Shown in pieces: positions 17,793-27,319 of a stretch of 64,000 nt of DNA (position 1 is the first letter of the stretch; each line of letters opens with the position of its first letter). Source of the stretch: Flavobacterium nackdongense (GTDB lineage: Bacteria > Bacteroidota > Bacteroidia > Flavobacteriales > Flavobacteriaceae); assembly GCF_004355225.1 (NCBI RefSeq), contig NZ_CP037933.1, positions 248,001-312,000 on the forward strand, read 5' to 3'. A model generated the notes under the pieces. That model was not told where the DNA came from, did not search any database, and was given only the letters and a program-made list of their open reading frames with translations. A program made the position numbers and the translations under genes.

Positions 17793-19973
17793 ATGAAAAA
17801 ATTATTACTTAATTCAAAAAAACGGGCGCAGCTTTTTTTTAGTGTAAGCTTGGTTTTTCTTTGTGTAAATTTTGGGTGGAGTCAAACCATTTTTTATGAA
17901 GGTTTTGGACCAGCACCTGTATCTCCATTCAATGCGGGAGCTACGAGTTATACCTTTGCTTCTAATGGGGTAATTTCTACTATAGATGATGCTAATACCA
18001 ATACCTATTTGAATTTTAATTCAAGTGGATCTGCTGGAAGACCAAATTTAACTGCACCTCTTTCAATAATGCCTGCATCTTTTAAACCTACGCTAACCAA
18101 TAATACTAATTTGGTAACTTGGTCGGTGAATATGAGAGCTTCAAGAGCAATGTCAAGCTCCTCTCAATCCTATGCAGATGGCGCATATTATCTTGCCGTT
18201 GTTCTATGTTCATCAAATGCAAATTTAACTTCAGGTACAGGTTCTAATACGGATGGATATGCGTTGATATTACAAAGAAGCACATCTACTTCTGCATCTA
18301 ATCCAGGAGGTGTTCGTTTAGTAAAATTTCATAATGGAATTGGTTTACAATCAGCCGGAAGTGTCGTTTCTATTCCATTACTTGAAACACCTGCATTAAA
18401 TGGAGGTGCTACAGCAACTGCTACAGCACCCAATAATGTGAGCATCAAAGTGGTATATAATCCAGATTTTGATTCATGGCAATTATTTTACCGTGAAGAT
18501 CCTTTAAGCTCAGGTTTTGTGGACCCTTCTTCTGGTTCTTATACAAGCGTAGGAACTGCAGTTGTTGATGCTACTTATACTTCAACTGCAATGAGTCATT
18601 TTGGTTATCTATGTGGAGTTAGTACTTCGACTACAACTGCAACAAATCAATTTCAATTGGATAATTTTAATATCAGTCTTGATCCTTTGCCTGCCTATAC
18701 AGCACCTCCAACGGTTGAGAAAAAACAGGCTATACACAATTCTCCAGCTCCAACAGTGGCTAATTTAGTAGCCATTGGAATAAATATTAAATGGTATGCT
18801 GCCGCTACAGGAGGTTCTCCATTGTTATCTACTGACCTTATTAGTTCACAAACGTATTATGCAACTCAAACAGTTGCGTCAATAGAGAGCGATAGAGTTC
18901 CTTCCTCTGTTTATGTTGGAGATACTACACTCAAAACGTTGCCATTATATGAAAATTTCAATTATTCAATTGGGGATAAGTTAGTTGCAATCAATAACGA
19001 TACTGCTTCTGGAACAGGAATAGGTACTTGGAGTGTTGTTCCTACTGTATTACCTACTATTCTTTCGCCTGATGATATGTTGATAGCTGCTCAGCCTTCT
19101 CCTTGGACATCCTCCGTTTTACCAGCTCCAACAGGAAATGCTTTAACTTTTGATCGTTCAGGTCTAGATCCTCAACTTCTTTTTGCTGCACCTACCACCG
19201 GATCTCTTTATGCATCTTGTATGTTTATGGTGACTAACCTTAATGCTATAACTACAGGAACATCAGGAACTTCAACCGATGTACCGCCTGCTCCTTCGCA
19301 TATTTTTAGTTTTGCCTATGCCGATGCTGCTCCGGGTTCTGTATCTTCTTATACAGCTGCAGTTTATCTTAAATCAAGTGCGACTGCAGGGAAATTTAAT
19401 ATTGGTATCAATGCCGCTCCAATAGATCCAATTGCTGTAGGAGATATTAAGTGGGATACAGCAGATTATGATGCTAATACACCAATTACTTTAGTAATTC
19501 GTTATTCGTATGATGATTTAATTTCTAAATTATATATTAATCCAACTTCAAATACAGTTGAACCAGCACCAAATGCAGCTACACTTGCCAGAGCAGGAGC
19601 ACTTAACTTTGACAGAATTCGATTGAATCAAAATTCGAATGCAGCAACACCTTATATTACTTTAGATGAAATTCGTGTAGCTAATAACTGGGGGCAAGCA
19701 TTAGGAGGATCTTCGACATTAGGTATGGCTAAAGTGGATGTTTCCAAATTCAGCGCTTATCCAAATCCAGTAACCAATGGTAAATTATACATAAGTTCAG
19801 AAAGCAGTAGCGAAAAACAAGTTGCGATTTATAGTCTTTTAGGCCAAAAAGTTTTAGAAACCAAAACAGCTAATAATGCTGAAATTAATGTTTCACAATT
19901 GGCCAAAGGAGCTTATATTTTGAATGTTACTGAGGATGGTAAATCCGATAGTAAAAAATTGATGATTCAATAA
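17793..19973 (+). CDS. T9SS-sorted surface glycan-binding candidate
   Basis: The 726-residue protein has a signal peptide (VNFGWSQ) and two LamG-like beta-sandwich regions (about 32-300 and 385-630). Between them is a short bacterial Ig-like repeat (IKWYAAATGGSPL, about 310-375). A T9SS type A domain (YPNPVTNGK, about 653-726) ends it. No catalytic motif was found. Ser/Thr/Ala-rich beta-sandwich proteins of this kind beside SusCD usually bind glycan at the surface, which I infer here. The second beta-sandwich (opening LPLYENFNYSIGDKL) resembles the N-terminus of the protein at 33599-34669. It is preceded by the 40-nt motif promoter shared with susC and followed by a good terminator. Confidence 0.7.
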   Translation: MKKLLLNSKKRAQLFFSVSLVFLCVNFGWSQTIFYEGFGPAPVSPFNAGATSYTFASNGVISTIDDANTNTYLNFNSSGSAGRPNLTAPLSIMPASFKPTLTNNTNLVTWSVNMRASRAMSSSSQSYADGAYYLAVVLCSSNANLTSGTGSNTDGYALILQRSTSTSASNPGGVRLVKFHNGIGLQSAGSVVSIPLLETPALNGGATATATAPNNVSIKVVYNPDFDSWQLFYREDPLSSGFVDPSSGSYTSVGTAVVDATYTSTAMSHFGYLCGVSTSTTTATNQFQLDNFNISLDPLPAYTAPPTVEKKQAIHNSPAPTVANLVAIGINIKWYAAATGGSPLLSTDLISSQTYYATQTVASIESDRVPSSVYVGDTTLKTLPLYENFNYSIGDKLVAINNDTASGTGIGTWSVVPTVLPTILSPDDMLIAAQPSPWTSSVLPAPTGNALTFDRSGLDPQLLFAAPTTGSLYASCMFMVTNLNAITTGTSGTSTDVPPAPSHIFSFAYADAAPGSVSSYTAAVYLKSSATAGKFNIGINAAPIDPIAVGDIKWDTADYDANTPITLVIRYSYDDLISKLYINPTSNTVEPAPNAATLARAGALNFDRIRLNQNSNAATPYITLDEIRVANNWGQALGGSSTLGMAKVDVSKFSAYPNPVTNGKLYISSESSSEKQVAIYSLLGQKVLETKTANNAEINVSQLAKGAYILNVTEDGKSDSKKLMIQ

Positions 19974-19996
19974 CATCCTGACCAATTTATAATTTT

Positions 19997-20036
19997 AAAT
20001 GCGGTGTTTTTTTATGAAAATACCGCATTTATCTTT
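19997..20036 (+). terminator. hairpin terminator after 17793 gene
   Basis: AAATGCGGT (19997-20005) pairs perfectly with ACCGCATTT (20022-20030), with a 16-base loop and an AT-rich tail. It lies 24 bases after the stop codon. Confidence 0.65.
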
Positions 20037-20079
20037 AAAAAGAATAAAATTTATAATGCTTAATTTAACTTAAAATAAA

Positions 20080-20976
20080 ATGAAAAAATACGTTGTAGTA
20101 AGTGTAATTATTTTGCTCATGTCATTCGAAATTGTAGCCCAAGTAAAAGATTCAATTATCAAAAAAACTGTTGCTATACCCAAAGATTATGTTGCTCAAA
20201 TAGATGTTGTTTACACTAAAGTGATGGATTGGGAAGGCAGAGCCGATTTGTATATTTCTCCTAAAGCCAGTAAACCCATTCCGGTATTAATCAATATTCA
20301 TGGTGGTGGTTGGAAATCGGGAACCAAAGAATCGCAAGGTGGTTTTAATTCTTTTTTCAATGCAGGTTTTGCAGTCGCTAATATGGAATATCGTTTGTCA
20401 GGACAAGCTACTGCTCCAGCAGCTGTCGAAGACACCCGTTGTATGCTGATTTATTTAATTAAAAATGCAAATACATTAAATATTGATCCCAACAAAATTG
20501 TTATTATGGGAGGAAGTGCGGGAGGGCATCTTGCCTTGATGGGCGGATTGTTGGCCAATGATCATCGCTTTGATACGAATTGTCTGGGTGTCGAAAATAT
20601 AAAAGTGGCAGCTATCATTGATAAATATGGAATTGCTGATGTCTGGGATTGGACTTATGGTCCAGAGCACAAAAGTTCATCTCCAAAACTATGGTTGGGC
20701 GATAAAGCAAATGATGACGCTTTCATAAAGTCGGTTTCACCTGTTTCTTATGTTACTAAAAATAGTCCGCCCATTTTTATTGTGCATGGCAATGCTGATC
20801 CAATAGTTCCTTACCAACAATCAGTAGATTTATACAAAAAATTGCAAGAATTGGGAGTGAAATCGCAATTTATTACTGTTGAAGGTGGGGGGCATGGCAA
20901 ATTTGATAAAGAAAAAAACAATGAAATTAATGCTGCTATACTTCAATTTATTGCTGGGTTAGATTCCTTTAAATAA
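20080..20976 (+). CDS. exported alpha/beta-hydrolase, acetyl-esterase type
   Basis: This 298-residue protein with a signal peptide (SFEIVAQ) has the BD-FAE/acetyl-esterase pattern. The oxyanion-hole motif is NIHGGGW and the nucleophile elbow is GGSAGG with Ser146. The probable acid is Asp240 (GNADPIVP) and the probable base is His272 (GGGHGK). Such enzymes remove acetyl or other ester groups from plant or algal glycans so that backbone enzymes can act. Its presence suggests that the region A glycan, or bacterial or algal alginate, is O-acylated. It is followed after 25 bases by the jelly-roll gene, so the two probably share a transcript. A peptidase role is less likely because the protein is short and has no propeller domain. 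Confidence 0.8.
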   Translation: MKKYVVVSVIILLMSFEIVAQVKDSIIKKTVAIPKDYVAQIDVVYTKVMDWEGRADLYISPKASKPIPVLINIHGGGWKSGTKESQGGFNSFFNAGFAVANMEYRLSGQATAPAAVEDTRCMLIYLIKNANTLNIDPNKIVIMGGSAGGHLALMGGLLANDHRFDTNCLGVENIKVAAIIDKYGIADVWDWTYGPEHKSSSPKLWLGDKANDDAFIKSVSPVSYVTKNSPPIFIVHGNADPIVPYQQSVDLYKKLQELGVKSQFITVEGGGHGKFDKEKNNEINAAILQFIAGLDSFK

Positions 20977-21001
20977 AGTCATTAAAGCAAAAAAAAATAT
21001 A

Positions 21002-21865
21002 ATGATACAATCAATAAATTCGACAAAGACTTTCTTATTGCTACTTTTTTTCTTTCCTTTTTTCTCCCGTGCACAAGCAATTTTAAAGGCTGATGGGCCT
21101 GGAGACACCTACGAATTAATCAATAGTGTTTTGGCACCAGGAAAAATAGCCATTGAAGCTCCTGACAATATGCCTTTAGGGAATCATACAGTATTTGGAA
21201 GGCACATAACAGAAGTTTGGGATGCTGAATTGAAAGCCAATGTTTTTGAGTTTTACGCACATATTAATTACACCAATATCGATAAAACTAGAATAACCGA
21301 CAATGAACCCGTAGCCAATGTCGATCAAAAACAGCGAATCGAAATTAAATCCTATGAGCCATCGCCAGATAATTTGAAAGGGACTTTAGGTGAAACAATT
21401 ACCTATCAATGGAAATTTAGGTTGCCAAAAGGATTTCAGCCATCTAGCAATTTTACGCATTTGCACCAAATCAAAGCAGTAGGGGGAACACAAGACCTGC
21501 CCATTTTTACACTATCAGCCAAAAAAGGGGCAATCAACCAATTCAATGTCGTTCATAATAATGTAGACGTTCTTGCCAATATGGATTTATCAGAATTGGA
21601 AGGCGTTTGGGTAGAAATTACTGAAACAATAAAAGTAGGAGCCAACGGAACCTTTTCTATAGTTATCAAAAGGGTGAAGGATGGTAAAGATTTGCTTTCC
21701 TATTCTAATCCAAATCTGGAAACCATTAGACCAGACAATAATTTCATTAGACCCAAATGGGGAATTTATCGCAGTTTGAAGAAGATGGAAGATTTGAGAG
21801 ATGAAACGGTTCGTTTTGCCGATTTTTCAATTGCCGAAGGGTTGAATTCTAATCTCACTAAATAG
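21002..21865 (+). CDS. exported jelly-roll protein, putative polysaccharide lyase or binding protein (short paralogue)
   Basis: This 287-residue exported protein (signal ending FFSRAQA) contains one concanavalin-like beta-jelly-roll. Its layout recalls the PF14099 'polysaccharide lyase' group (PL13/PL20-like), with motifs QRIEIKSYEPSP, YQWKFRLPKGF, FTHLHQIKAV, PIFTLSA and FIRPKWGIYRS. I cannot assign a family with certainty. A paralogue lies at 56773-57918 with the same domain plus a T9SS tail. The two share ADGPGxTYELINSVLAP and GRHI.EV almost unchanged. The copy here lacks any sorting domain, suggesting a periplasmic location against a surface location for the other. The conserved Arg, His and Gln set could be catalytic. 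Confidence 0.6.
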   Translation: MIQSINSTKTFLLLLFFFPFFSRAQAILKADGPGDTYELINSVLAPGKIAIEAPDNMPLGNHTVFGRHITEVWDAELKANVFEFYAHINYTNIDKTRITDNEPVANVDQKQRIEIKSYEPSPDNLKGTLGETITYQWKFRLPKGFQPSSNFTHLHQIKAVGGTQDLPIFTLSAKKGAINQFNVVHNNVDVLANMDLSELEGVWVEITETIKVGANGTFSIVIKRVKDGKDLLSYSNPNLETIRPDNNFIRPKWGIYRSLKKMEDLRDETVRFADFSIAEGLNSNLTK

Positions 21866-22078
21866 GACGTACCGAAATCATAGTATCTAAATTTAGCTTT
21901 TAAATCCTAGTTTTTATGGAGTAAAAGGTTTAATATGGGTTTCAAATTTTTATCTTTTAGACTAGTTTCTAGTTTTTTAGTATTTCATTTTTGATAATTT
22001 AAGGGTGTTATTTTTTTACTAATTGAAAAATTGTTTAATATTTTTTTAAGAATAATTTTTTATTAAAAAAATAAATTA

Positions 22079-22109
22079 TACTTTTGGAAAACCAAATTGG
22101 ATAACCAAT
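22079..22109 (+). promoter_or_regulatory. GntR-type tandem operator on -7 box, distal susC promoter
   Basis: Two TTGG-N4-CCAA units lie at 22084-22095 and 22097-22108, 13 bases apart. The first overlaps the -7 box TACTTTTG at 22079-22086. The units match the TTGGT..ACCAA half-site type of UxuR/ExuR-like GntR repressors. The site lies about 350 bases before susC. Confidence 0.75.
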
Positions 22110-22292
22110 ATGTGTTTGTGAATTTGAATGATAATTATCAGCCAGGATTTTTCTCAATATACGGATTGTTTATTGTTATAAAATTACTTAATCAAATGTT
22201 TTTAGAAGTATAAATAATGGTTGTATTTTTTTTTAACGATAAACAAAGAATAGTTAATATAGAGAGAATAAATATTCAAAAATTTGTATAGG

Positions 22293-22349
22293 TTGGACTA
22301 TTTTACCCCTAATAATGGATTTTTGGATTTATTCAAATTTTTACTTTTG
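22293..22349 (+). promoter_or_regulatory. 40-nt activator-type motif plus -7 box, proximal susC promoter
   Basis: The motif begins TTGGACTATTTTACCCC at 22293, ends TTTAT at 22332, and is followed after nine bases by TACTTTTG (22342-22349). It is the partner of the site at 17651-17707. The predicted leader to susC is about 100 bases. Confidence 0.7.
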
Positions 22350-22456
22350 ATTCATTAAAAACAAAAAAAAACAGAAGAAATGTAAAATAAATAAGGAGAG
22401 AGTTAAAACACAAAAAACAAACCTAAAAACCAAAACCTAATTAAAATGAATAAATT

Positions 22457-25400
22457 ATGAAAAAACCAATTTTACTTTTTCTCTTAATTTTCGCTTCCAT
22501 TATTAATGCACAGACCGGCTCAAAAGTTACCGGTACTGTAGTGGATAGCAAAGGATTGAGTATTCCCGGGGTAACTGTTACATCTGATCTCAATAGTGTC
22601 TCAACTGATTTTGATGGTAAATATTCGATTTCTGTCAAAAATTCTAAGTCAATTTTGAAATTTAGTTTCGTTGGATTTGAAACACAATTAGTACCTGTAG
22701 GTAAAGAAAAAACTATTAATGTCGTTTTAAAGGAGTCTTTAAGTACTCTTGATGAGGTGGTAGTTATTGGGTATGGAACCCAAAAAAGATCTAGTGTTAC
22801 AGGATCAGTTTCAAAATTCCAAAGTGAAAAACTGACGGAACTTGCAGTATCTAGAGTAGATCAAGCTTTGCAAGGAAAAATTGCAGGGGTAAACATTCAA
22901 AATACTTCTTCTGAGGCGGGTTCAAATCCAAAGATTACAATTAGGGGAATTAGTTCGATCACTGCTGGAAATAATCCTTTGATTATTGTGGATGGACAAC
23001 CCAATCAAGATGGTTTGGGTTCTTTAAACATGGCTGATATTCAATCTGTCGAAGTACTAAAAGATGCGGCTTCAGCCGCTATTTATGGATCGCGTGGTGC
23101 TAGTGGAGTTATCATTGTGACTACAAAAAGCGGTAAAACTGACAAGGTTCGTTTTAAATTGAATTACCAAACAGGGGTTAAAAATCCATATGAGACCTAC
23201 CCAATGATGACTTCATCTGATTATGTTCGTTTATTATATAAGGAACGTGATATGAAAAAATTAGATCCCACCGTTGTTCAGGCACAAAATACGGTATCAG
23301 CAAACAATAATGCAATGTGGCTTATAGAGCAAGAACTCTTAGGAGGAAAAGGAACTGATTATCAAGATGAGGTTTTACGAACTGGTATGTACAAAACCAT
23401 AGGATTAAGTGCAAGTGGTGGTTCAAAGAGTTCAAAGTATTATGTTTCACTTGGTTATAATGGAGATGAAGGAATGATGATTCATAGTGATTTTCAAAAA
23501 TTCAATTTTATGACAAAATTGGATATGGAATTGAGTAAAAATGTGAAATTGGCCATCAACGTGAATCCTCAATATCAAACAAAAGAGTCTCCAGCTGAGA
23601 ATTTTACTAACTTTATACGTTATCCAAGTTTTCTTCCTGTGAAACATAATGAATTGACACAAAATTTTGTTAGTCAAAATCCACAATGGGCTCCACTTAC
23701 TGCTGGTAATTATGCTCATCCAAGACATTTTAGTAATTTGACTTATCCAGCCATGGGAATGACAGGGTTATTACCTGACGGCACTTATATGGTTCCAAGA
23801 GCTGGTGTAAGCCCCTTCGGTTCTGCCCAAAATAATCCAATGGGAGCAATTTCGGAACAATTTGATGATACTAAAGAATTTCGTTTTCAAGGAGCGGCTA
23901 CTCTTACTGTAAATTTGGCAAAAGGTTTGGATTTCAAAACTATGGGAAGTACCTATATGAGGTATTCTGATCGTTTGGAATGGGCCAATACTGATGCCAC
24001 TGGAGACGGAATTGCTAATAAAGGAACCTATACTAAGACAACTTTTAGAGATTTACTTTGGGAAAATACTTTGATTTACAAAAATGTTATAGGCGACCAC
24101 TCTTTTGATGCTGTAGCCTTGTTTTCTGCACAAAATACTAAAACGACCAATCAAACTACAATAGGGCAAGGCTATCCTAGTGATAATATTAGAACTTTGA
24201 ATAATGCCACTTTAGTAACTATTCCACCACCATCTACTTCTCCAAACGCCAATATTAATAATCAAATAGGATTGCTTTCTTATATGGCAAGGTTAAATTA
24301 TGCCTATAAAGATAAATATCTATTGTCGATGAGTCTTCGTACCGATGGTAGTTCTTATTTTGGACCCGGTTACAAATGGGGAAATTTCCCAGCTGCATCC
24401 ATAGGTTGGAAAGTTAATAATGAAAAATTTATGAGTGAGGTAGACTGGGTAAGTAAATTACTTTTGAGAGCAAGTTATGGTATATCCGGTAATAATAGAA
24501 TTGGTGATTTCTTATTTGTTTCTTCTTTGACCAATGCCAACTACATTAGTGGGGCAGGTACAGGTTCAAACGTTCCTGGTTTAGCACCTAACCCAAACAT
24601 TCAATCCAATCCTGAAATTACTTGGGAAAGTACGTATCAGACAAATGTAGGTTTTGATTTGTCGATGTTTAAAAATGCTGTAAACATTTCGGTTGATGCG
24701 TATCAATCTAAAACGGATAAATTATTGTTAAATCAACCATCGATGGCTTTTACAGGAGTTCCATTGGTAATCAATAATATTGGAAGTATGAATAATAAAG
24801 GTATCGAGTTTGAGATATCGACTACCAATATTAGAACAAAATCATTTAAATGGACAACCACTGCCAATATATCTCATACAGAAAATGAAGTAAGAGAATT
24901 AGGTAAAGAAAACTACTTGCGTTCCCAAGGAGAACGTACTGAAGTGTATCAAACTATGGTAGGTGATCCATTGGTTCAATATTATGGTTTCAAAACAGAT
25001 GGTGTTTGGTTGTCACAAGCTCAAATTGATGAGGCTAAAGCGGCCGGTATCACTTCTCCATTGGCTCAATTGTTTATTCCAGGAGGTCTGAAATTAGTGG
25101 ATCTAAATGGCGATAAAATCATTGATAATAATGATAGAACCATCATAGGAAATCCGTATCCAGATTTTATTTGGGGAATGACTAATGTTTTTACTTACAA
25201 AGCTTTTGATTTGAGTTTCTCATTTCAAGGTTCGCAAGGAGGACAATTGATTAATGGGGACCCTAATTACAATGAAACAAAAAGAACGAATTTGAACTAT
25301 ACCAAAAACCGTTGGGTAAGTGCCATGTTTCCTGGAGATGGAAAAACACCTTATGAAACTAGTGGTTTTAACTGGATGTTGACCGATTATGTGGTAGAAG

Positions 25401-25663
25401 ATGCTTCCTATGTTGCAATTAGAGATATCACTATTGGTTTCACCATGCCAGATGAGTTTGCCAAAAAATGTTTAGTGAACGGCTTGCGTTTGTATTTCTC
25501 AGGTCAAAATATGTATTTTTATACTCCTAGCAATTACAGAGGTATCAATACAGAAGGAAGAAGTACTAGTGGTGCCTACAGTTCAACCTTGATTGATGGA
25601 TACCAAAGAGGGGCATTTCCGATACCAAAAACAGTAGTTTTTGGATTAGATATTAATTTTTAA
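22457..25663 (+). CDS. susC: SusC-family TonB-dependent oligosaccharide transporter
   Basis: This 1068-residue outer-membrane protein has a signal peptide (ASIINAQ). A carboxypeptidase-regulatory-like domain with FDGKYSISV occupies about residues 22-95. The TonB-box-like LDEVVVIGYGTQ motif is near 98-110, and a plug domain follows to about 230. A long TonB-dependent beta-barrel ends in FGLDINF with the expected C-terminal Phe. SusC proteins import oligosaccharides that the SusD lid captures. It is the only SusC in the window, so it presumably serves both glycan modules. The susD gene follows after 18 bases. Two different predicted promoters precede it. Confidence 0.95.
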   Translation: MKKPILLFLLIFASIINAQTGSKVTGTVVDSKGLSIPGVTVTSDLNSVSTDFDGKYSISVKNSKSILKFSFVGFETQLVPVGKEKTINVVLKESLSTLDEVVVIGYGTQKRSSVTGSVSKFQSEKLTELAVSRVDQALQGKIAGVNIQNTSSEAGSNPKITIRGISSITAGNNPLIIVDGQPNQDGLGSLNMADIQSVEVLKDAASAAIYGSRGASGVIIVTTKSGKTDKVRFKLNYQTGVKNPYETYPMMTSSDYVRLLYKERDMKKLDPTVVQAQNTVSANNNAMWLIEQELLGGKGTDYQDEVLRTGMYKTIGLSASGGSKSSKYYVSLGYNGDEGMMIHSDFQKFNFMTKLDMELSKNVKLAINVNPQYQTKESPAENFTNFIRYPSFLPVKHNELTQNFVSQNPQWAPLTAGNYAHPRHFSNLTYPAMGMTGLLPDGTYMVPRAGVSPFGSAQNNPMGAISEQFDDTKEFRFQGAATLTVNLAKGLDFKTMGSTYMRYSDRLEWANTDATGDGIANKGTYTKTTFRDLLWENTLIYKNVIGDHSFDAVALFSAQNTKTTNQTTIGQGYPSDNIRTLNNATLVTIPPPSTSPNANINNQIGLLSYMARLNYAYKDKYLLSMSLRTDGSSYFGPGYKWGNFPAASIGWKVNNEKFMSEVDWVSKLLLRASYGISGNNRIGDFLFVSSLTNANYISGAGTGSNVPGLAPNPNIQSNPEITWESTYQTNVGFDLSMFKNAVNISVDAYQSKTDKLLLNQPSMAFTGVPLVINNIGSMNNKGIEFEISTTNIRTKSFKWTTTANISHTENEVRELGKENYLRSQGERTEVYQTMVGDPLVQYYGFKTDGVWLSQAQIDEAKAAGITSPLAQLFIPGGLKLVDLNGDKIIDNNDRTIIGNPYPDFIWGMTNVFTYKAFDLSFSFQGSQGGQLINGDPNYNETKRTNLNYTKNRWVSAMFPGDGKTPYETSGFNWMLTDYVVEDASYVAIRDITIGFTMPDEFAKKCLVNGLRLYFSGQNMYFYTPSNYRGINTEGRSTSGAYSSTLIDGYQRGAFPIPKTVVFGLDINF

Positions 25664-25681
25664 TTTAAAACAAGTTTGATT

Positions 25682-27226
25682 ATGAAAACATTCAAATATA
25701 TAATAGGTCTTTTTTTGGTAACCCTTATCGGATGCAATGACATCATTGATTTGTATCCAGAATCTCAGGTAAATACTGCCACCTATTACTCTAATGCAGC
25801 TGAATTGCGTACTGGATTAAATGGAATTTATAATGGACTTCAAAAGCCCGTGCTAAATGAGTGGCAATTTACTGAATTACGCAGTGACAATACCATAATG
25901 AGTAGTCCAGGAACCTCTTCAACGGTAAACTTTGATTTGGATTATTTGGATCGCTTTTTTCCAACGTCTTCTCATCAAGCCGTATATACTTATTGGCTCA
26001 ATACCTATAATAATATTCGAGGTGTCAATTATATCTTAAATGCATTGGGAGCAAACTACAATGAAGCTACAGGTGCTATCGATTACGGAGCAAATACACT
26101 TCCTATAAGTGATGTTGATCGTAAGAAATTTGCTTCAGAAGCTTGTTTTATTCGTGCTTATTCCTACTATAATTTAGTGCGTTTGTATGGAGGTGTTTTT
26201 TTAGTTCACGAACCAATATCGCCAGATCAAGCCAAACAGTTAAATCGCTCTTCGGTTGCGGATATTTATAAATTAATCGTTGCCGATTTGGCCAACGCTT
26301 CAGAAAACGGAAGTGCGGCTAAATTTGGTACAATTCCTGCCATAGAGGTTGGAACAGCCAATAGTTGGGCTGCCAAAGCTTTATTGGCTAAGGTTTATTT
26401 AAATTTAAATAGAAAAGCGGATGCCATTACCTTATTAAACGATGTAATAGCTAATAGTGGTTATGGACTGGAAACAACCTATGCCAATGTATTTTCTATT
26501 GGAAACGAAATGAACAAAGAAATTCTTTTTGCTGTTCGATTTAAATCTGGTGGAACAGGCTTAGGGAATACACTTCCTAATCAATTTGCTCCTCAAAATA
26601 GTGGTTCGGCAGTTATTATTGGAGCGGGTAAAAGCTACAATTCGCCCAGCCAAGAGTTGATAAACAGCTATGCAGCCAATGACCTCAGAAAATCAGTAAA
26701 TATAGCTGTGTATGGAGTTGGTAATCCTGACCAAATTTATGTGAATAAATATATGTCTAAACCAACCATTGTGAATGATTCCGAAAATGACTGGCCAGTA
26801 ATTCGTTATGCAGATGTATTATTGATGTTGGCAGAAGCTCAGGGTAATACTGCTTCAAGTTGGGCACAAATTAACCTTATTCACAAAAGAGCAACCACAG
26901 TTACTTTGACTCCTGATACAGGCAATATTGCAGTTTTCGAAAAAGCATTAGCCGACGAAAGAAGATGGGAGTTTGCTTTTGAGAACCAAAGATTTTTCGA
27001 CTTGTTGCGTTTTGACACCACGTTGACTACTATAAAATCAGAAGCAACGATCGACAATCATTTTGCTGTAATGTATCCATTATATTATACAAAATATACT
27101 GAACCTAAATTGACATTAGATCAAATGCAAACTAATGCCAATCCAGATAAGTTTTTATTACCAATTCCGCAATATGAAATTGATACAAATTCATTCCTAG
27201 TGATTCCACAGAATCCTGGATATTAA
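25682..27226 (+). CDS. susD: SusD/RagB-family glycan-binding lipoprotein
   Basis: This 514-residue lipoprotein (lipobox VTLIGC, Cys18) has the SusD fold. The N-terminal part carries LYPESQVNTATYYSNAAELRTG-like segments split over short TPR helices. Next come AKALLAKVYLNL and the C-terminal VIRYADVLLMLAEA, RRWEFAFENQRFFDLLR and LLPIPQYEID motifs typical of RagB/SusD. I start at 25682, not 25676, because the shorter form gives a normal lipoprotein signal (MKTFKYIIGLF). It forms the lid of the SusC transporter at the cell surface. A strong terminator follows, which separates susCD from the RraA-like gene. Confidence 0.94.
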   Translation: MKTFKYIIGLFLVTLIGCNDIIDLYPESQVNTATYYSNAAELRTGLNGIYNGLQKPVLNEWQFTELRSDNTIMSSPGTSSTVNFDLDYLDRFFPTSSHQAVYTYWLNTYNNIRGVNYILNALGANYNEATGAIDYGANTLPISDVDRKKFASEACFIRAYSYYNLVRLYGGVFLVHEPISPDQAKQLNRSSVADIYKLIVADLANASENGSAAKFGTIPAIEVGTANSWAAKALLAKVYLNLNRKADAITLLNDVIANSGYGLETTYANVFSIGNEMNKEILFAVRFKSGGTGLGNTLPNQFAPQNSGSAVIIGAGKSYNSPSQELINSYAANDLRKSVNIAVYGVGNPDQIYVNKYMSKPTIVNDSENDWPVIRYADVLLMLAEAQGNTASSWAQINLIHKRATTVTLTPDTGNIAVFEKALADERRWEFAFENQRFFDLLRFDTTLTTIKSEATIDNHFAVMYPLYYTKYTEPKLTLDQMQTNANPDKFLLPIPQYEIDTNSFLVIPQNPGY

Positions 27227-27245
27227 ACTATTAGTTTGTTAGTTT

Positions 27246-27290
27246 AAACCCAATTTTAGTGTATTTTTATACATTGAAATTGGGTTTTTT
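27246..27290 (+). terminator. rho-independent terminator after susD
   Basis: An 11-base stem, AAACCCAATTT (27246-27256) with AAATTGGGTTT (27277-27287), is followed by a T-run to 27290. It lies 20 bases after the susD stop. Confidence 0.85.
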
Positions 27291-27319
27291 AATTTCTATT
27301 TTAATCTTATTCTACAATT

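Larger units (their letters stand above)
21866..22456. other. 591-base regulatory region upstream of susC
   Basis: This region is very AT-rich and has no credible gene. It carries two separate promoter signatures, at 22079-22109 (GntR-type operator on a -7 box) and at 22293-22349 (40-nt motif plus -7 box), described separately. The stretch 21866-22078 shows no clear terminator or hairpin. Confidence 0.75.

Noticed and set aside
1..22000. Naming region A an ulvan utilization locus
   Set aside because: GH88, GH2 and S1 sulfatases would fit, but I recognise no PL24, PL25, PL28 or PL40-type ulvan lyase and no rhamnosidase.
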